Below, in pieces: positions 16,717 to 25,384 of a DNA stretch of 64,000 nucleotides. The notes under the pieces were generated by a model that did no database searches, had not been told where the DNA came from, and worked only from the letters and a program-made list of their open reading frames with translations. The DNA comes from Streptomyces sp. B3I8. GTDB taxonomy: Bacteria; Actinomycetota; Actinomycetes; Streptomycetales; Streptomycetaceae. Made by a program: the position numbers and the translations under genes. Numbering within the stretch: the stretch's first letter is position 1; each line of letters starts with the position of its first letter. The stretch lies in the NCBI RefSeq assembly GCF_030816915.1, contig NZ_JAUSYN010000002.1:967501-1031500 (forward strand). The letters run 5' to 3'.

Positions 16717-19700
16717 TCAGGCGCGCGGGGTCTCCTGCGCGGGGCGTCTGAACATCCGGGTGGCCGTGATCTCGCTGTGGACCGCCTCGTCCGCCCGGGT
16801 CGGCCGGGGCAGTCCCGGGCGGAGGTGCTCCTCGACGCTGATGTACTTCAGCCCCGCCCTGAGGTCGGCGTCGTTGCGCAGCCGGATCACCAGGGGGAAC
16901 TCGGCGAGCGCGGTCGTGTCGAACAGGCCGGTGGTGTACAGCAGTTGCACGCCGAGCGCATCGGAGACGGCCCGCTGGAGCTCCAGCAGATACGTGGCGT
17001 TGGCGCGGCCGATGGGGTTGTCGAGGAACAGGGTGCCGGCGTGCCGGTGCTTGTCGCGGCCCCGGTCGTTGGAGCGCAGCGCGGCCATCGTGCAGTAGAG
17101 GGCGATGGCGGCGGTGAGGAGCTGGCCGCCGGAGAACACGTCCCCCATCTGTCCGACGGGCACGCGCTCGGCGCGCAGCACCGCGTCCGGCTTGAGGATC
17201 TCCACGGCGATGCCCTTGGGGCGCAGGGCGGCGGCGACCCCGCGCAGCAGCAGGGACATGCCGTCCCGGCGCAGGTCCGCGTTCTTCTTGACGGCGGCGC
17301 GGGTCGCCTCGTCGATAACCTCGCCCAGCCGTTCGGTAAGGGTGGCCTGGTCGGGTTCCTCGAAGCGGATGCGGAGGAACTCCTGTCCGGACCACTCGCC
17401 GAGCCCTTCGGGCAGCCGGGACAGACGTTGGGCGGAGCGCAGGGTGGCGAGCGCGGACTCCACCAGCCCGCGCAGCCGGTCCACGATGGAGTCACGGTTG
17501 CGTTCGAGCTGCGCGAGTTCGTCGGTGAGGACGCGCAGCCGGGGAGCGAACGCCTCCTTCCAGCGCCGGGCGTGCTCCGGCAGCGCGGAGGCGGGCAGTT
17601 CGCGGATCTGCTGCCGGGCCGGGGTGCGGACCTGTTCGTACCGGGTGGAGTTGGCGTGCCGGACGAGGATGTCGCTCGCCTCGCGGACGGCGCTCTCGGC
17701 GGCGGACAGGTCGGCGGCACAGCCGCGCAGTGAGCGGCGGGCCTCGGCGGCGGAGTGCCGGGCCTCCTCCAGAGTGCCCGGGTAGGGCTCGGGTTCGGTC
17801 TGCTCCTCGTCGGCGGTGTGCTCGCGCAGCAGGTCGCGGAGCATCGCGGCGATCTCGTCGAAGCCGCCGGCCGCGTCCTCGGCGGCCCGGTGGGCGTCGA
17901 GGAGCTCGGCGTGGGTGTCCCGCGCCCCGGTCAGTTCCTCGGTGCGGACGGCGAGTTCGGTGGTGGCGGTGCGCAGCAGTGCCTGGGCGTGCTCTGCGTC
18001 GCGGGGGACGAGGTCGCCGGGCAGGTCGGTGTGCGCCTCCCCGTCGTCGGGAGCGAGCCGTTCGGCCTCGCCGCGCAGCCGGCCGAGTTGCTCGCTGGCG
18101 GTGGACATCCGGGTCTCGAGGAGTTGCACGAGTTCCTCGGCGCGGGCGGCGGCGGCCTGACGGGAAGGCCCGTCGGCGCCGTCCGGGGCGGCCAGGAGCT
18201 GCTCGGCGCGGGTGCGCACCTTGTTGGTGAGCCGGTCCAGTTCCCGGCGGGCGGCGGATTCCTCGCTCTCGGCCCGTGCCTGCTCGGCCCGCAGATCGGC
18301 GCCGACACCGACCTTCTCGTACAGCTGGGAGGCGGCCCGGTAGGCCTCGCGCAGCGCGGGGAGCGACGACGTCGGCGCGGCACGGTCGTCCTCCGGCACA
18401 TCGTCGGGGGCGCCGGCGATCTCGGCCCGCTCGGCGCGCAGGGTGCGGGCCGTGCGGCGGGCGTCGTCGGCGGCGCGCTGGGCGGCGCGCCGGTCCTCGT
18501 CTGCGGCGCGGGCGCGGTCCAGGCAGGACTGGGCGCGGGCCTCGCACTCGACGGCGACGTCGGCGAGTTCGCGGAGGCCGGCCTGCCAGCCGGCGCGTTC
18601 ACGCAGCCGGAAGGCGAGTCCGGCGAGCGCGTCGGCGGCGCGCCGGGCCCGCTGCGCGCCCTCCTGACGTTCGTCACGTACGGCGGTGGCCTCCGCGGCG
18701 GCCTCGTCGGCCTCGGCGCGGGCGGTGCGGGCCTCGGCGAGTTCGGCCTCGGCCTCCTCGGCGAACGCGCGGGCCTCGGCGGCGGCCGCGGCGAGTTCGG
18801 TGAGGCGTCCGGCCGGGCAGCCGGTGCGCCAGGACGCGAGCCGGGCCGCCAGTTCGCGGTCCTTGCCGAGGCGGGCGGCGAGCGCCCGGATCTCCTCGTC
18901 GCGTCCGGTCGCGCGGGCGCGCAGCGCCTGGCGTTCCTCGTCGGCGGCGTGCTCGTCGTGCATGGCGGGGTTCGGCGGGACGAGGAACACCTCGCCCTCC
19001 CCCGTCGCGTCCGGTGCCGGGGTCGGGGCGAGCAGGGCGGCGGCGGTGCCGACGGCGACGGCGGAACGGGGCAGCAGCGCGGCCTCGCCGAGCGCCTCGC
19101 GGGCACGGGCGTGCGAGGCGGGGTCGGTGATGATGACGCCGTCGACGAGTTCGGGCCGGGCGGCGAGCACGCGCGCGTGGTCGGCGGGGTCGACCGCCTG
19201 GGCCAGGTAGCGCCAGCCGGGCAGAGCCGGGATGCCGTGTTCGCCGAGGAACTCCACGGTGGCCAGCACGTCGGGGCCGGGCGGCAGCAGTCCGCCGTCG
19301 CCGAGGGCGCCGAGGATGCGGGCGTCGTCGGCGGCGGCGGTCCGCAGGTCGAAGAGTTGGCGTTCGGCGGAGGAGACGGCGTCGTCGAGGAGTTCCCGCA
19401 GTTCGTCGGCGAAGTGGTCGAGCTGCTCGGGGGTGAGGGGTCGGTCGGGGACGGCGCCGGAGACGGAACCCGGCACGGACGCGGCGTCGGCGTGGGCGTC
19501 TTCGGAGGTGTGTCCGGTGCCGGTGGCCGCGGCCTCGCGGCGGGCCGGGCGGTCGGCGCCTTCGGCGCCGGTGCGGTCGCCGGACGGGTCCTCGGTCCCC
19601 GTCCTGGGGCCGGGCACGCCCACCCGTGCCGCTCCGGACGGGCCGGTCGCCGCCCCCGTCCGGCCGGTCGCCGCTCCCGTCGAGGCTCCCGGCAGACCGA

Positions 19701-21531
19701 GCAGTTCCGCGAGACGTTCCTCCGTCGCCAGGGACTCGGCGAGCCGGCGTTCTGCCTCGTGGGCGCGCGTGGCGGCTGTCGCCGCGTCGGCCGAGCGGGC
19801 GGCGGTCAGTTCCGCGCGGGACTCGGCCGAGGCCGCCTCCCGCGCCAGTTCCGTGGCCCTGTGGGCCGCCTCGCGGGCGGTGTCCCAGGCCGCGACCGCG
19901 TTCTTCTCGGCGTCGCTGGCCGTGAGCGCGGCGCGGGCCGGGTCGGCGTCGGGGGCGCTGTCGTCGAGCCAGCCCGCGCGCACGGCCTCGGCCGTCTCCT
20001 GCTCGACCTCGGTCAGCCGCTGGCGCAGGTGCCCGGCCTCGCTGCGGGCGCGCTGCGCCTCGGTGGCCGCCGCGGTGGCGTCCCGGTGGGCCGCCTCGCC
20101 CGTCTCCTGGAGGGCGGCCGAGCGCTCCTCCTCCTCGTTGGCGAGGGCCTCGGCGTCGTCGGCCGCCGACCGCAGCGCCCGTACGAGGTCGACGGCCGCC
20201 TTGGCGCGGGCGGCGAGCGCGGGTGCCGCGTCCCGTTCGGCCTCGCGGATGGCGACGGCCACGCGCGCGGAGCGGTCACCGGCGGCCCGGTGGCGCAGCA
20301 CGACCTCGGCGGCCTGCCATGCGGAGTGCAGGGTGCGCGCGTCGGCCAGCTCGCGCTTCTGCGCGGCCGCCGCCTTCTCGGCGCCCGCCAGGGCCAGCGA
20401 GGCGTGCCGGTAGGCGAGTTCGGCGGCGACCAGGGCGGCCCGCTCGCGGGCGCCCTCGGCGTGGGTGACGGCGTGGGCGGCGGCGGTGACGCGCTGGGCG
20501 AGGTCGGCGGCGCGCGCCCGCTCCCGCACGCCCCGCGCGGACAGCCGCCGGGCGAGCGTGCGGGTGCGCCGTTCGGCGCCCGCGTGGATGTCGCGGGCGC
20601 GGGCGCGCGTCTCGGCGGCCTCGACGATGCGGCCGAGCAGGTCCACCGAGCCAGCGGTGAAGTCGCGTTCGGCGATCAGTTCGGCGCGCCGGCCCAGCTT
20701 GTTGCCGAAGCCGCTGACCAGGTCCGCGAGTCCGTCGGTGTCCCGGGTGTCGGTGACGGCGCGCAGCAGCAGGTCGGTGAAGTCGGCGTCCTTCTTGACC
20801 GCGAACAGGCCGGCGGCCTCGCCCTCGTCGGCGTTCATCTCCCGCTGGTAGCGGAAGAGTTCGGGGTCGAGGCCGAGGTCGGTGAGGTGTTCGTTCCAGC
20901 GGTCGTGGATCTCCTCCCAGTGGACCTCCAGGTGCGGGTACGCCTTGCCCGCGTCCGTGAGCGCGTCCCGGAAGCCCTTCATCGTGCGCCGCCGCCCGTG
21001 GGCGCCCGAGACGCCCTCGACGGGGGGCCGCACGGCGGTGGACTCGGCGACCGGCAGATTGTCCAGGGTGAGTCCGGGGCCGGGCCGGAAGGAGTACCAG
21101 GCCTCGGCGAACTTGCGCGGGTCGCCCGAGACCTGGCGGCCGCGCCACTCGCTGGCCTTGCCGACCACGACGCACTCGCCGGTCAGCGTGTGCTGCCACT
21201 CCAGGGCCACGTGCCCGCAGTCGTCGGCCAGCAGGAACTTGCGCAGCACGCCGGAGCTGGCGCCGCCCAGGGTGTTGCGGTGGCCCGGCAGCATCACGGA
21301 GAAGATCAGCTTGAGCAGTACGGACTTGCCGCCGCCGTTCTCCAGGAAGAGCACGCCGGCCGGCGCGGGCCGGCGCGGCGGGCCGACCGGTTCCTCCTCG
21401 AAGAATTCCGCCTGCGTGGGCGCGGGGTCGGGCACGGGCTCGCCGACGCCCCGCAGGTCCAGCACGGTGTCGGCGTAGCGCGCGCCGGCCGGCCCGATGG
21501 AGTAGAGGCGGACCCGGGACAGTTCGTACAT
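16717..21531 (-). CDS. SMC/MukB-like ATPase (JetC/MksB type)
   Basis: 1604-aa ABC-type ATPase with SMC architecture: N-terminal P-loop FLENGGGKSVLLK (Lys69), two very long Ala/Glu/Arg-rich coiled-coil arms interrupted by a central hinge-like segment and a Gly/Ser/Thr-rich linker (about 610-700), and a C-terminal signature FSGGQLLTAAIALY (1466 on) with Walker B GTLFLDNPIGRAN. The Walker B has Asn1505 where the catalytic Glu is expected. It is the third gene after kleisin- and MukE-like genes, the order of MukFEB and of Wadjet jetABC. Role inferred: DNA loop extrusion, in chromosome organisation or plasmid exclusion. It is annotated only as a chromosome-segregation-type ATPase by resemblance. 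Confidence 0.85.
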   Translation of the reverse strand: MYELSRVRLYSIGPAGARYADTVLDLRGVGEPVPDPAPTQAEFFEEEPVGPPRRPAPAGVLFLENGGGKSVLLKLIFSVMLPGHRNTLGGASSGVLRKFLLADDCGHVALEWQHTLTGECVVVGKASEWRGRQVSGDPRKFAEAWYSFRPGPGLTLDNLPVAESTAVRPPVEGVSGAHGRRRTMKGFRDALTDAGKAYPHLEVHWEEIHDRWNEHLTDLGLDPELFRYQREMNADEGEAAGLFAVKKDADFTDLLLRAVTDTRDTDGLADLVSGFGNKLGRRAELIAERDFTAGSVDLLGRIVEAAETRARARDIHAGAERRTRTLARRLSARGVRERARAADLAQRVTAAAHAVTHAEGARERAALVAAELAYRHASLALAGAEKAAAAQKRELADARTLHSAWQAAEVVLRHRAAGDRSARVAVAIREAERDAAPALAARAKAAVDLVRALRSAADDAEALANEEEERSAALQETGEAAHRDATAAATEAQRARSEAGHLRQRLTEVEQETAEAVRAGWLDDSAPDADPARAALTASDAEKNAVAAWDTAREAAHRATELAREAASAESRAELTAARSADAATAATRAHEAERRLAESLATEERLAELLGLPGASTGAATGRTGAATGPSGAARVGVPGPRTGTEDPSGDRTGAEGADRPARREAAATGTGHTSEDAHADAASVPGSVSGAVPDRPLTPEQLDHFADELRELLDDAVSSAERQLFDLRTAAADDARILGALGDGGLLPPGPDVLATVEFLGEHGIPALPGWRYLAQAVDPADHARVLAARPELVDGVIITDPASHARAREALGEAALLPRSAVAVGTAAALLAPTPAPDATGEGEVFLVPPNPAMHDEHAADEERQALRARATGRDEEIRALAARLGKDRELAARLASWRTGCPAGRLTELAAAAAEARAFAEEAEAELAEARTARAEADEAAAEATAVRDERQEGAQRARRAADALAGLAFRLRERAGWQAGLRELADVAVECEARAQSCLDRARAADEDRRAAQRAADDARRTARTLRAERAEIAGAPDDVPEDDRAAPTSSLPALREAYRAASQLYEKVGVGADLRAEQARAESEESAARRELDRLTNKVRTRAEQLLAAPDGADGPSRQAAAARAEELVQLLETRMSTASEQLGRLRGEAERLAPDDGEAHTDLPGDLVPRDAEHAQALLRTATTELAVRTEELTGARDTHAELLDAHRAAEDAAGGFDEIAAMLRDLLREHTADEEQTEPEPYPGTLEEARHSAAEARRSLRGCAADLSAAESAVREASDILVRHANSTRYEQVRTPARQQIRELPASALPEHARRWKEAFAPRLRVLTDELAQLERNRDSIVDRLRGLVESALATLRSAQRLSRLPEGLGEWSGQEFLRIRFEEPDQATLTERLGEVIDEATRAAVKKNADLRRDGMSLLLRGVAAALRPKGIAVEILKPDAVLRAERVPVGQMGDVFSGGQLLTAAIALYCTMAALRSNDRGRDKHRHAGTLFLDNPIGRANATYLLELQRAVSDALGVQLLYTTGLFDTTALAEFPLVIRLRNDADLRAGLKYISVEEHLRPGLPRPTRADEAVHSEITATRMFRRPAQETPRA

Positions 21532-21645
21532 CGTCTGGCTCTCGTCAGTCTTCGGTCTTCGGCGGATCGGGATGCCGCGGTGCTCGGCGTGCTGCGGTGC
21601 CAGGCCGGGCGGCGGTTCTGGACGGTGCGGGGTGCCGCGGTGCGG

Positions 21646-22536
21646 TCATGGCTGCGGGGAGTGGAACGGCAGTCCGGCGTCGGCCACCAGTTCCAGGTCG
21701 TCGGCGTCGTCGGCGGGCAGCAGGGTCGGCGTGCCGTCGGTCACCGGGACGACGCCGAGCTCCAGCAGTTCGGCCATGGCGGCACTGCCGGCCATGTCGC
21801 GGACCTGGAGCTGGTAGCGGGCGGTGGTGCGGTAGGTGCCGCCGCCGTCGTCGCCGGTGCGCTGCAGGAAGCCGGAGTCGGTGAGGAAGGCGACGGCCTT
21901 GCCGATGATGCCGGTGGTGGAGCCGGCCAGTCTGCGCGCGTCCTTGGTGGCGCCGGTGGCGCTGCGCCGCACCCAGATACGCCAGGCGGCCTCGAGTCCG
22001 GGTGCGTCGGTCGCCGGGTCGGTGTTCTCGCCCCGCGTGGCCGCCTGTTCCTCCAGACGGCGGCAGGCCTGGCGGACGAAGGCGTCGACGCCGTTGACCG
22101 TGACCCGGCCGATGTAGCCGTCGTCGGCGAGGTCCTCGGGGCGGGGGAAGGCGAGGGCGGCGACGGCGAGATGGGCGAGGCCGTGCAGGAAGCGGTCGCC
22201 CGCGTCGGCGGACGCGCGGCGGGCGTAGTCGCCCATGCGGACGGCGAAGACGGAGTCCTCGGCGGCGGTCACGGCCATGCCCGCGCGCGGGGAGACCTCC
22301 AGCACCACGAGGCCGAGCCCGGCGGCCACGGCGTCGGCGAGCCGGGCGAAGTGCGGGTCCTCCCGGTGGCGGCGGAGCAGTTCGGCGTACTCCTGGTCGC
22401 GGGCGGGCTGCAGTCTGGGCTGCAGTCCGAAGGCGACGAGTCGCGCGGCGTCGGCGGCGTCGGCGGGCGTGACGCCACCGTTCGCCGGTGGCGCGGCGAC
22501 GGCCTCCGGCTCACTCCACTCGACGGACTCACTCAC
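21646..22536 (-). CDS. MukE/JetB-like winged-helix subunit
   Basis: 296-aa soluble protein between a kleisin-like and an SMC-like gene. Position, size and predicted winged-helix segments (for example TGIIGKAVAFLTDSGFLQR followed by a beta hairpin TYRTTARYQLQVRDMA) fit the KITE-type MukE/MksE/JetB subunit that binds the kleisin. Similarity is structural and contextual; I cannot cite a named family from sequence alone. Good ribosome site AAGGAG before the ATG at 22536. 114 bp separate it from the ATPase gene. Confidence 0.7.
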   Translation of the reverse strand: MSESVEWSEPEAVAAPPANGGVTPADAADAARLVAFGLQPRLQPARDQEYAELLRRHREDPHFARLADAVAAGLGLVVLEVSPRAGMAVTAAEDSVFAVRMGDYARRASADAGDRFLHGLAHLAVAALAFPRPEDLADDGYIGRVTVNGVDAFVRQACRRLEEQAATRGENTDPATDAPGLEAAWRIWVRRSATGATKDARRLAGSTTGIIGKAVAFLTDSGFLQRTGDDGGGTYRTTARYQLQVRDMAGSAAMAELLELGVVPVTDGTPTLLPADDADDLELVADAGLPFHSPQP

Positions 22537-22678
22537 GGTCGGGGCTCCTTGGTGCGGGGGGTGGGGGTTGCGGGCACACGGGTCGACCGGCGGCGTACGC
22601 CGGGGACCGTGCCACGGCGACGGACCGTGGCGGCCGGGCGGGCGGTTCGCCGGGCGGGGGTGCTGTCGTGTCGGGGGG

Positions 22679-24205
22679 TCACGCGGTCTCCGCGCGGGCC
22701 GTCGCCATCGCCGCCGCGTCCAGCAGGGCCGTGCCGACGATGAGGTCGGCGCCGCCGAACTCCCGGTCGTCGAGCTGCGTGCCGTCGTCCACCGCGAACA
22801 GCAGTCTCTCCTCGCCCTGACGGTAGGCGGTGCCGACCGGCGGGCTGGCCGCGTGCACCGCCAGCAGGGCGACGAGGTAGGGGAGGTCGGGGTCGCGGCG
22901 CCGGGCCTCCGCGAGCAGGCCGGAGAGCCGGCGGGGCGCGTCGGCGGGCAGGTCGAGCAGTTCCGTCGCGGCGGCGAGCTGCTCCTCGCTGAAGCGGCTG
23001 TCGTCCGGGGTGGCGATGAGGTCCGGCTCGGGCATCTCGACGCCGAGATGTTCGCGCTCCACGGGCGGCGTCAGCAGCAGCTCGACGAGATCCCCGACGC
23101 GTACCGAGGCGGGGGTGCGCAGTCCCGTGCCACGGGCGAAGAACGCGTCGGTGACGCGGACGGACCGCTCCAGCGGCAGCGGCAGGAGCGGGGCGAGCAG
23201 GTGTCCGTACAGGTCCGTGCCGGACGCCGCCGTGACCGGGGCGAACGCCTGGCGATCCTGTTCGGCGCGGAACAGCGGGCCGGCCTCCAGCAGCCGGGAC
23301 TGGAGCTGGGTGTGGCGGCGGATGCAGTCCTTGACGATGTCGACGAGCTCGGCGGCGCGCCGCTTGTTCTCGGGGTCCTCGGACTCGTCGCGTGCCCGGC
23401 GGATGTTGGTGAGGATCGCGTTCTCGTGGCGGTAGCGGTCGGCGACGTGGTCGAGGGCCTCGGCGATCAGGTCGGGGACCGCGTTCAGCCAGTCCACCGC
23501 CCGTACGTTGCGCCGCGTCGCCTCCAGGGCGCGGCGCAGCGTCTCAGCGTACTGCACGGTGCGGTAGCGGGCCTGTTCGGCGGCGAGCTGGGCGTCGGCG
23601 AGCCGGCCCCGGCTGACGAGCACCTCCAGTTTGACCTCGGCGGCGATCTGCGCGCTGGTGACGTCCGTGTCGAGGGCGCCCACCAGGACGTTGACCGCCT
23701 CGTCGGTCGTGCGCAGATAGACGCCTCCGCCGTAGCCGGGGACCTCCTCGACGAGCTTGAAGTCGTAGTCCCGGCGCACGTACGTGCCGTCCGGGGCGAA
23801 CGTGCCGTAGACCGCGCGGAAGCCGCGGTCCACGCTGCCGACGTTGATCAGGTTCTCCAGGACCCAGCGGGCCACCCGCTCGTGCTCGGCGGCCGGGCGC
23901 CGTGGGGCCTGGGCGGCGATGCGAGGGAGGAGGCGGGAGACGATCTGTTCCTGGTCGGCGCCCGTGTCGAAGTCCATGTGGAGGGTGACCAGGTCGATGG
24001 CGGCGAGGGCGACCTCCGCCATGCCGTACACGGAGTACTCACCGGCGAGATTGGCCTTGCGGGCGTCCAGGTCGTGCAGGGGCGCGGTGCACGCGAGCGC
24101 GCGCAGGCGGCGGGCCAGGCCCTCGTCGGCGGCCGGCCCCGGGGCGGGGCGTGGGCCCGCGCTGAGCTGGGGCGGAACGCGGTCCGTCGGTACGGGGGAA
24201 GTCAC
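22679..24205 (-). CDS. MukF/JetA-like kleisin subunit
   Basis: 508-aa protein, first gene of the SMC-like operon. The N-terminal half reads as winged-helix (LARRLRALACTAPLHDLDARKANLAGEY onward), the middle as long helices (AQLAAEQARYRTVQYAETLR; DVVADRYRHENAILTNIRRAR-like coil), and the C-terminus as another compact domain, the pattern of MukF/MksF/JetA kleisins that bridge SMC heads. The start was taken as GTG at 24205 because a TAGTCT box sits 7 bases upstream, suggesting a leaderless mRNA; an in-frame TTG at 24235 is the alternative. Function by context and architecture. Confidence 0.7.
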   Translation of the reverse strand: MTSPVPTDRVPPQLSAGPRPAPGPAADEGLARRLRALACTAPLHDLDARKANLAGEYSVYGMAEVALAAIDLVTLHMDFDTGADQEQIVSRLLPRIAAQAPRRPAAEHERVARWVLENLINVGSVDRGFRAVYGTFAPDGTYVRRDYDFKLVEEVPGYGGGVYLRTTDEAVNVLVGALDTDVTSAQIAAEVKLEVLVSRGRLADAQLAAEQARYRTVQYAETLRRALEATRRNVRAVDWLNAVPDLIAEALDHVADRYRHENAILTNIRRARDESEDPENKRRAAELVDIVKDCIRRHTQLQSRLLEAGPLFRAEQDRQAFAPVTAASGTDLYGHLLAPLLPLPLERSVRVTDAFFARGTGLRTPASVRVGDLVELLLTPPVEREHLGVEMPEPDLIATPDDSRFSEEQLAAATELLDLPADAPRRLSGLLAEARRRDPDLPYLVALLAVHAASPPVGTAYRQGEERLLFAVDDGTQLDDREFGGADLIVGTALLDAAAMATARAETA

Positions 24206-24246
24206 GGTGCACAGACTAGGTCCTCGGTCTGACAACGGGCCAAACG
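24206..24246 (-). promoter_or_regulatory. Possible leaderless promoter of the SMC-like operon
   Basis: On the minus strand TAGTCT (a TANNNT -10 box) ends 7 bases before the GTG at 24205, and no Shine-Dalgarno lies at normal distance. A TTGGCC at 19 bp spacing is a weak -35 candidate. Confidence 0.4.
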
Positions 24247-24517
24247 GTACGGAGGGCCGCGTTCGCGGCGGGGTACTCGGCGCGGGGGCTGCGGTGCGGG
24301 GGCGCGGGGCTGCGGCGCGGGGTGCGCCGGGTTCCGGCTGCCGTCGGGGGCTTGGCCGAGGCCGCTTTTTCTCGCCCCGGCGGGGCCCCAGCCCTTCCCG
24401 CCCGCCCTCCAGGGGCTGCGCCCCTCCGGCCCCGGGGAGGGGGCGCGGTTGCGATGCGGCTGCGGCCGCGTCGTAGTCGCTCGCTCACACGCGGCAGAGC
24501 CGCATATCGACAAGGCC
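24247..24517. other. Gene-free stretch with GC-rich inverted repeats
   Basis: About 270 bp between the SMC-like operon and the GntR gene without a credible gene. It contains several short GC-rich hairpin arms (GGCGGGGCCCC, AGGGGCTGCGCCCCT, GCGGCAGAGCCGC), similar in style to the dispersed intergenic repeats elsewhere in the window. Confidence 0.5.
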
Positions 24518-24540
24518 CCGCGCCCCTTTCGAGGGCGCGG
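24518..24540 (-). terminator. Terminator hairpin after the GntR regulator
   Basis: CCGCGCCC and GGGCGCGG with a seven-base loop (24518-24540) abut the minus-strand stop codon at 24541. Confidence 0.65.
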
Positions 24541-25236
24541 TTAGCCGGCGTCCGCCACCCGGCGGGCGTAGACGTGGACCAGGCCCTCTCTCGAGTCGTC
24601 CAGGTAGGTCGCGAGGAGGTGTTCGGCGCGGTCGCGATCGCCCGCCTGGAGGGTGTGCAGGAGTTGGCGGTTGCGGGCCAGGTAGGGCTCGTGGAGGCGG
24701 CGGGGGTCGTCCACCACGTGGAAGGCGAGGCGGAGTTCGGCGAAGACGCTGCGCATCACCTCGTCCGTGCGGTCGCTGCCCGCGAGGGCGACCAGGGCGC
24801 GGTGGAAGTGGATGTTGGCGGTGGAGACGCCCTTCCAGTCGCCCTCGCGGGCCGCCTCCAGGCCCTCCTCGACCGCCGCGGCGAGTCCGTCCACGGCGTA
24901 CGGCGGGGCGCCCAGGCCGCGCACGACGGCGCACTCGACGAGCCGACGCACCCGGTAGATGTCCGCCACGTCCTCGACGGTCAGCACCCGTACGAACACG
25001 CCCCGGTTCAGCTCGTGGACCAGCAGCCGTTCGTGCGTGAGGAGCCGGAACGCCTCGCGCAGGGTGTTGCGGGAAACACCGAGCGCCCCGCCGATGCCGT
25101 CCTCGGACAGCCGCGTGCCGGGCGGGAAGTACCCCTCGGCGATGCGGCTTCTGAGGATGTCCGCCACCCGCTCGGCGGTGCTGGTCCGGCCCAGGAGGGC
25201 GCGGTCGTCGGCCAGCGGCGTCAACTGGTCTGCCAT
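24541..25236 (-). CDS. GntR-family regulator, FCD subfamily
   Basis: 231-aa transcription factor: N-terminal winged HTH (TAERVADILRSRIAEGYFPPGTRLSED, then LGVSRNTLREAFRLLTHERLL) and an all-helical FCD ligand-binding domain with metal-type His positions (FHRALVAL, HVVDDPRRLHEPY). FCD regulators usually bind a carboxylate effector. It is divergent from the MFS/5-oxoproline operon, and a perfect 19-bp palindrome sits between them, so it most likely represses that operon and responds to 5-oxoproline, glutamate or a related acid (inference). The stop is TAA. Confidence 0.9.
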   Translation of the reverse strand: MADQLTPLADDRALLGRTSTAERVADILRSRIAEGYFPPGTRLSEDGIGGALGVSRNTLREAFRLLTHERLLVHELNRGVFVRVLTVEDVADIYRVRRLVECAVVRGLGAPPYAVDGLAAAVEEGLEAAREGDWKGVSTANIHFHRALVALAGSDRTDEVMRSVFAELRLAFHVVDDPRRLHEPYLARNRQLLHTLQAGDRDRAEHLLATYLDDSREGLVHVYARRVADAG

Positions 25237-25284
25237 GCACGGGATTCAATCGCACACAGAAGAACGAGACAACATGGGTATTGA

Positions 25285-25303
25285 AGGATCGTTCAACGAT
25301 CCT
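25285..25303. promoter_or_regulatory. Perfect palindromic operator of the GntR/oxoproline operon
   Basis: AGGATCGTT-C-AACGATCCT: perfect 9-bp arms around one base, 49 bp from the regulator start (25236) and 82 bp from the MFS start (25385). Size and position suit an FCD-GntR dimer controlling both directions. Confidence 0.75.
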
Positions 25304-25384
25304 CTACCTTCCTGAGTAGGCCGCACAGGCTCGCACCGCTCGGCTCGTTCCCACGCACCCTCCGTCCCCTCATGCGAGGTGCTC

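Noticed and set aside
17755..22743. 1662-aa open frame on the plus strand opposite the SMC-like operon
   Set aside because: Gly/Ala/Val/Arg-rich product with no domain; it mirrors the codon bias of the minus-strand genes beneath it.
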